Below are positions 6,684 through 7,397 of a stretch of 7,397 nt of DNA, in pieces. The stretch's first letter is position 1. The number at the start of each line of letters is the position of its first letter. The stretch comes from Bacteroides sp. (lineage in GTDB: Bacteria; Bacteroidota; Bacteroidia; Bacteroidales; GCA-2748055), in assembly GCA_011048475.1 (NCBI GenBank), contig DSDZ01000412.1, positions 1 through 7,397 of the forward strand. Direction: 5' to 3'. Under the pieces are notes generated by a model. The model was not told where the DNA came from, did no database searches, and was given only the letters and a program-made list of their open reading frames with translations. A program made the position numbers and the translations under genes.

Positions 6684-7067
6684 ATGATGAAAATTATTAT
6701 CCGTTTTGCGACCTATGAAGTCGAAGCCGAGCTCTACGATACACCCACCGGCAGAGCGATCTACCAGATGCTGCCCGTTCAGCAGAACGTGAACACCTGG
6801 GGAGAGGAAATTTACTTCCCCGTCCCGGTGGACCCACCGCTTGAGTCAGATGCTTCTGCAGAGGTCACCGTGGGCGATTTGGCCTACTGGCCCAAACTTC
6901 CCGCCTTTTGCATCTTTTTCGGTCCCACTCCTGCCAGTACGGATGAAAAACCGGTTGCGGCAAGTGCCGTGAATATCTTCGGCAGGCTGAGTACCATTGA
7001 AACCGACAAACTGAAGAAGATCCACATCGGGGAAAACGTAAAGGTTGTAAAGGCAGACCAGCCCTGA
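6684..7067 (+). CDS. Cyclophilin-like fold protein (Cyclophil_like/DUF369, TM1367 type)
   Basis: This small, probably cytoplasmic protein has 127 residues from the ATG at 6684; a second ATG directly follows at 6687 and either could be used. Family hallmarks are visible throughout: MKIIIRF at the start, TPTGRAIYQMLP (about 20-31), VNTWGEEIYFPVPV (36-49), VGDLAYWP (63-70), CIFFGPTPAS (76-85), VNIFGRL (96-102) and the closing strand IGENVKVVKA. The Thermotoga TM1367 structure showed a cyclophilin-like barrel, but peptidyl-prolyl isomerase activity and biological role are not established for this family to my knowledge. There is no signal peptide or membrane segment. It is divergent from aspartate kinase and ends 7 bp from the oppositely oriented glycerate kinase stop. 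An upstream in-frame ATG at 6468 lies inside the aspartate kinase gene and was rejected. Confidence 0.92.
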   Translation: MMKIIIRFATYEVEAELYDTPTGRAIYQMLPVQQNVNTWGEEIYFPVPVDPPLESDASAEVTVGDLAYWPKLPAFCIFFGPTPASTDEKPVAASAVNIFGRLSTIETDKLKKIHIGENVKVVKADQP

Positions 7068-7074
7068 AGTCCAG

Positions 7075-7397
7075 TCAGCACCGGATGCTGAGTGTCCTGG
7101 CAATCCTTTCCCCGGTACGTTCCACCATCCCGCGGGCATGGCGCAGTGCCTGTTCCAGTGTCATCGGGCGCTCGATCACGGGAAAAACGGCGGTGATCCC
7201 TTCCGTGTAAAGTCCCTCAGAACCGGATTCCATGCTGCCTGTCACCGCGATCACCGGTTTGTGGGCCCCGGCAGCGAGCCTGGCCACGCCGAAGGGGACC
7301 TTCCCGAACCGGGTCTGTCCGTCTATTTTTCCTTCCCCTGTGATTACCAGATCGGCCCTGCGGATCTTTTCTTCCAGCCCGACCATACCGGCCACCA
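7075..7397 (-). CDS. Glycerate kinase, GarK/GlxK type, C-terminal part (5' end beyond window)
   Basis: Only the last 106 codons are present; the frame is open to the right edge, so the start is outside. The segment carries the typical C-terminal signature of bacterial type 2 glycerate kinases: RRADLVITGEGKIDGQT, then FGKVPFGVARLA, KPVIAVTGSM, and a final helix pair with MTLEQALRHARGMVERTGERIARTL. The family phosphorylates D-glycerate with ATP, feeding glycolysis from glyoxylate, glucarate or serine breakdown; whether the product is 2- or 3-phosphoglycerate cannot be read from this fragment. The GTG at 7395 lies mid-domain and is an internal Val codon, not a start. The stop is 7 bp from the convergent cyclophilin-like gene, with no room for a terminator between them. 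I can see no partner pathway genes. Confidence 0.93.
   Translation of the reverse strand, partial: VAGMVGLEEKIRRADLVITGEGKIDGQTRFGKVPFGVARLAAGAHKPVIAVTGSMESGSEGLYTEGITAVFPVIERPMTLEQALRHARGMVERTGERIARTLSIRC

Noticed and set aside
7068..7074. Bidirectional terminator between the convergent cyclophilin-like and glycerate kinase genes
   Set aside because: Only 7 bp separate the stops, and I saw no strong hairpin with T-run at the gene ends.
1..7397. Insertion sequences, CRISPR arrays, tRNA/rRNA genes, attachment sites, phage genes
   Set aside because: I saw no transposase or integrase motifs, regularly spaced repeats, tRNA-like sequences or terminal inverted repeats. Base composition looks even across the window.

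Overview
The window looks like chromosomal DNA of a Bacteroidota bacterium of moderate GC content, most likely Bacteroidales or a relative. The main evidence is a secreted enzyme ending in a type IX secretion (T9SS) C-terminal sorting domain, candidate promoters resembling the Bacteroidota -33/-7 type (TTTG, about 20 bp, TAnnTTTG), start codons without strong Shine-Dalgarno sequences, and a Bacteroidota-style single-function aspartate kinase. Phylum confidence is high; anything finer is a guess. There are no RNA genes, insertion sequences, CRISPR arrays or integration scars, and no gene-free stretch over about 110 bp.

Left part (1-5241, all minus strand, so transcription runs right to left): a four-gene cluster. 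In transcription order it encodes (1) a T9SS-exported multidomain glycoside hydrolase with a TIM barrel, (2) a stand-alone CheY-like receiver, (3) a YaiO-family outer-membrane protein with TPR repeats followed by a beta-barrel, and (4) a two-TM inner-membrane protein with a coiled region and a C-terminal HEAT-like domain, cut by the left edge. Genes 2-3 and 3-4 are joined by 4-base ATGA stop/start overlaps, which points to translational coupling. The layout resembles synthase-dependent exopolysaccharide systems (PgaA/PelB/BcsC-type TPR-barrel porin plus a glycan hydrolase), but the polymer synthase is not in view. I predict a family 2 glycosyltransferase just beyond position 1. The receiver and HEAT protein have no counterpart in those textbook systems, so this is the best candidate for an undescribed system here.

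Right part (5348-7397): ordinary metabolic genes. An aspartate kinase (minus strand) lies immediately upstream of the cluster. A small cyclophilin-like protein (plus strand) is divergent from it across a 67-bp spacer. The last 106 codons of a GarK/GlxK-type glycerate kinase (minus strand) converge on it with only 7 bp between stops. These have no obvious functional link to the cluster.

A 17-bp element with 15 identities occurs just upstream of both the aspartate kinase and the receiver gene. It contains a TAnnTTTR box and may be a promoter plus its initially transcribed region.
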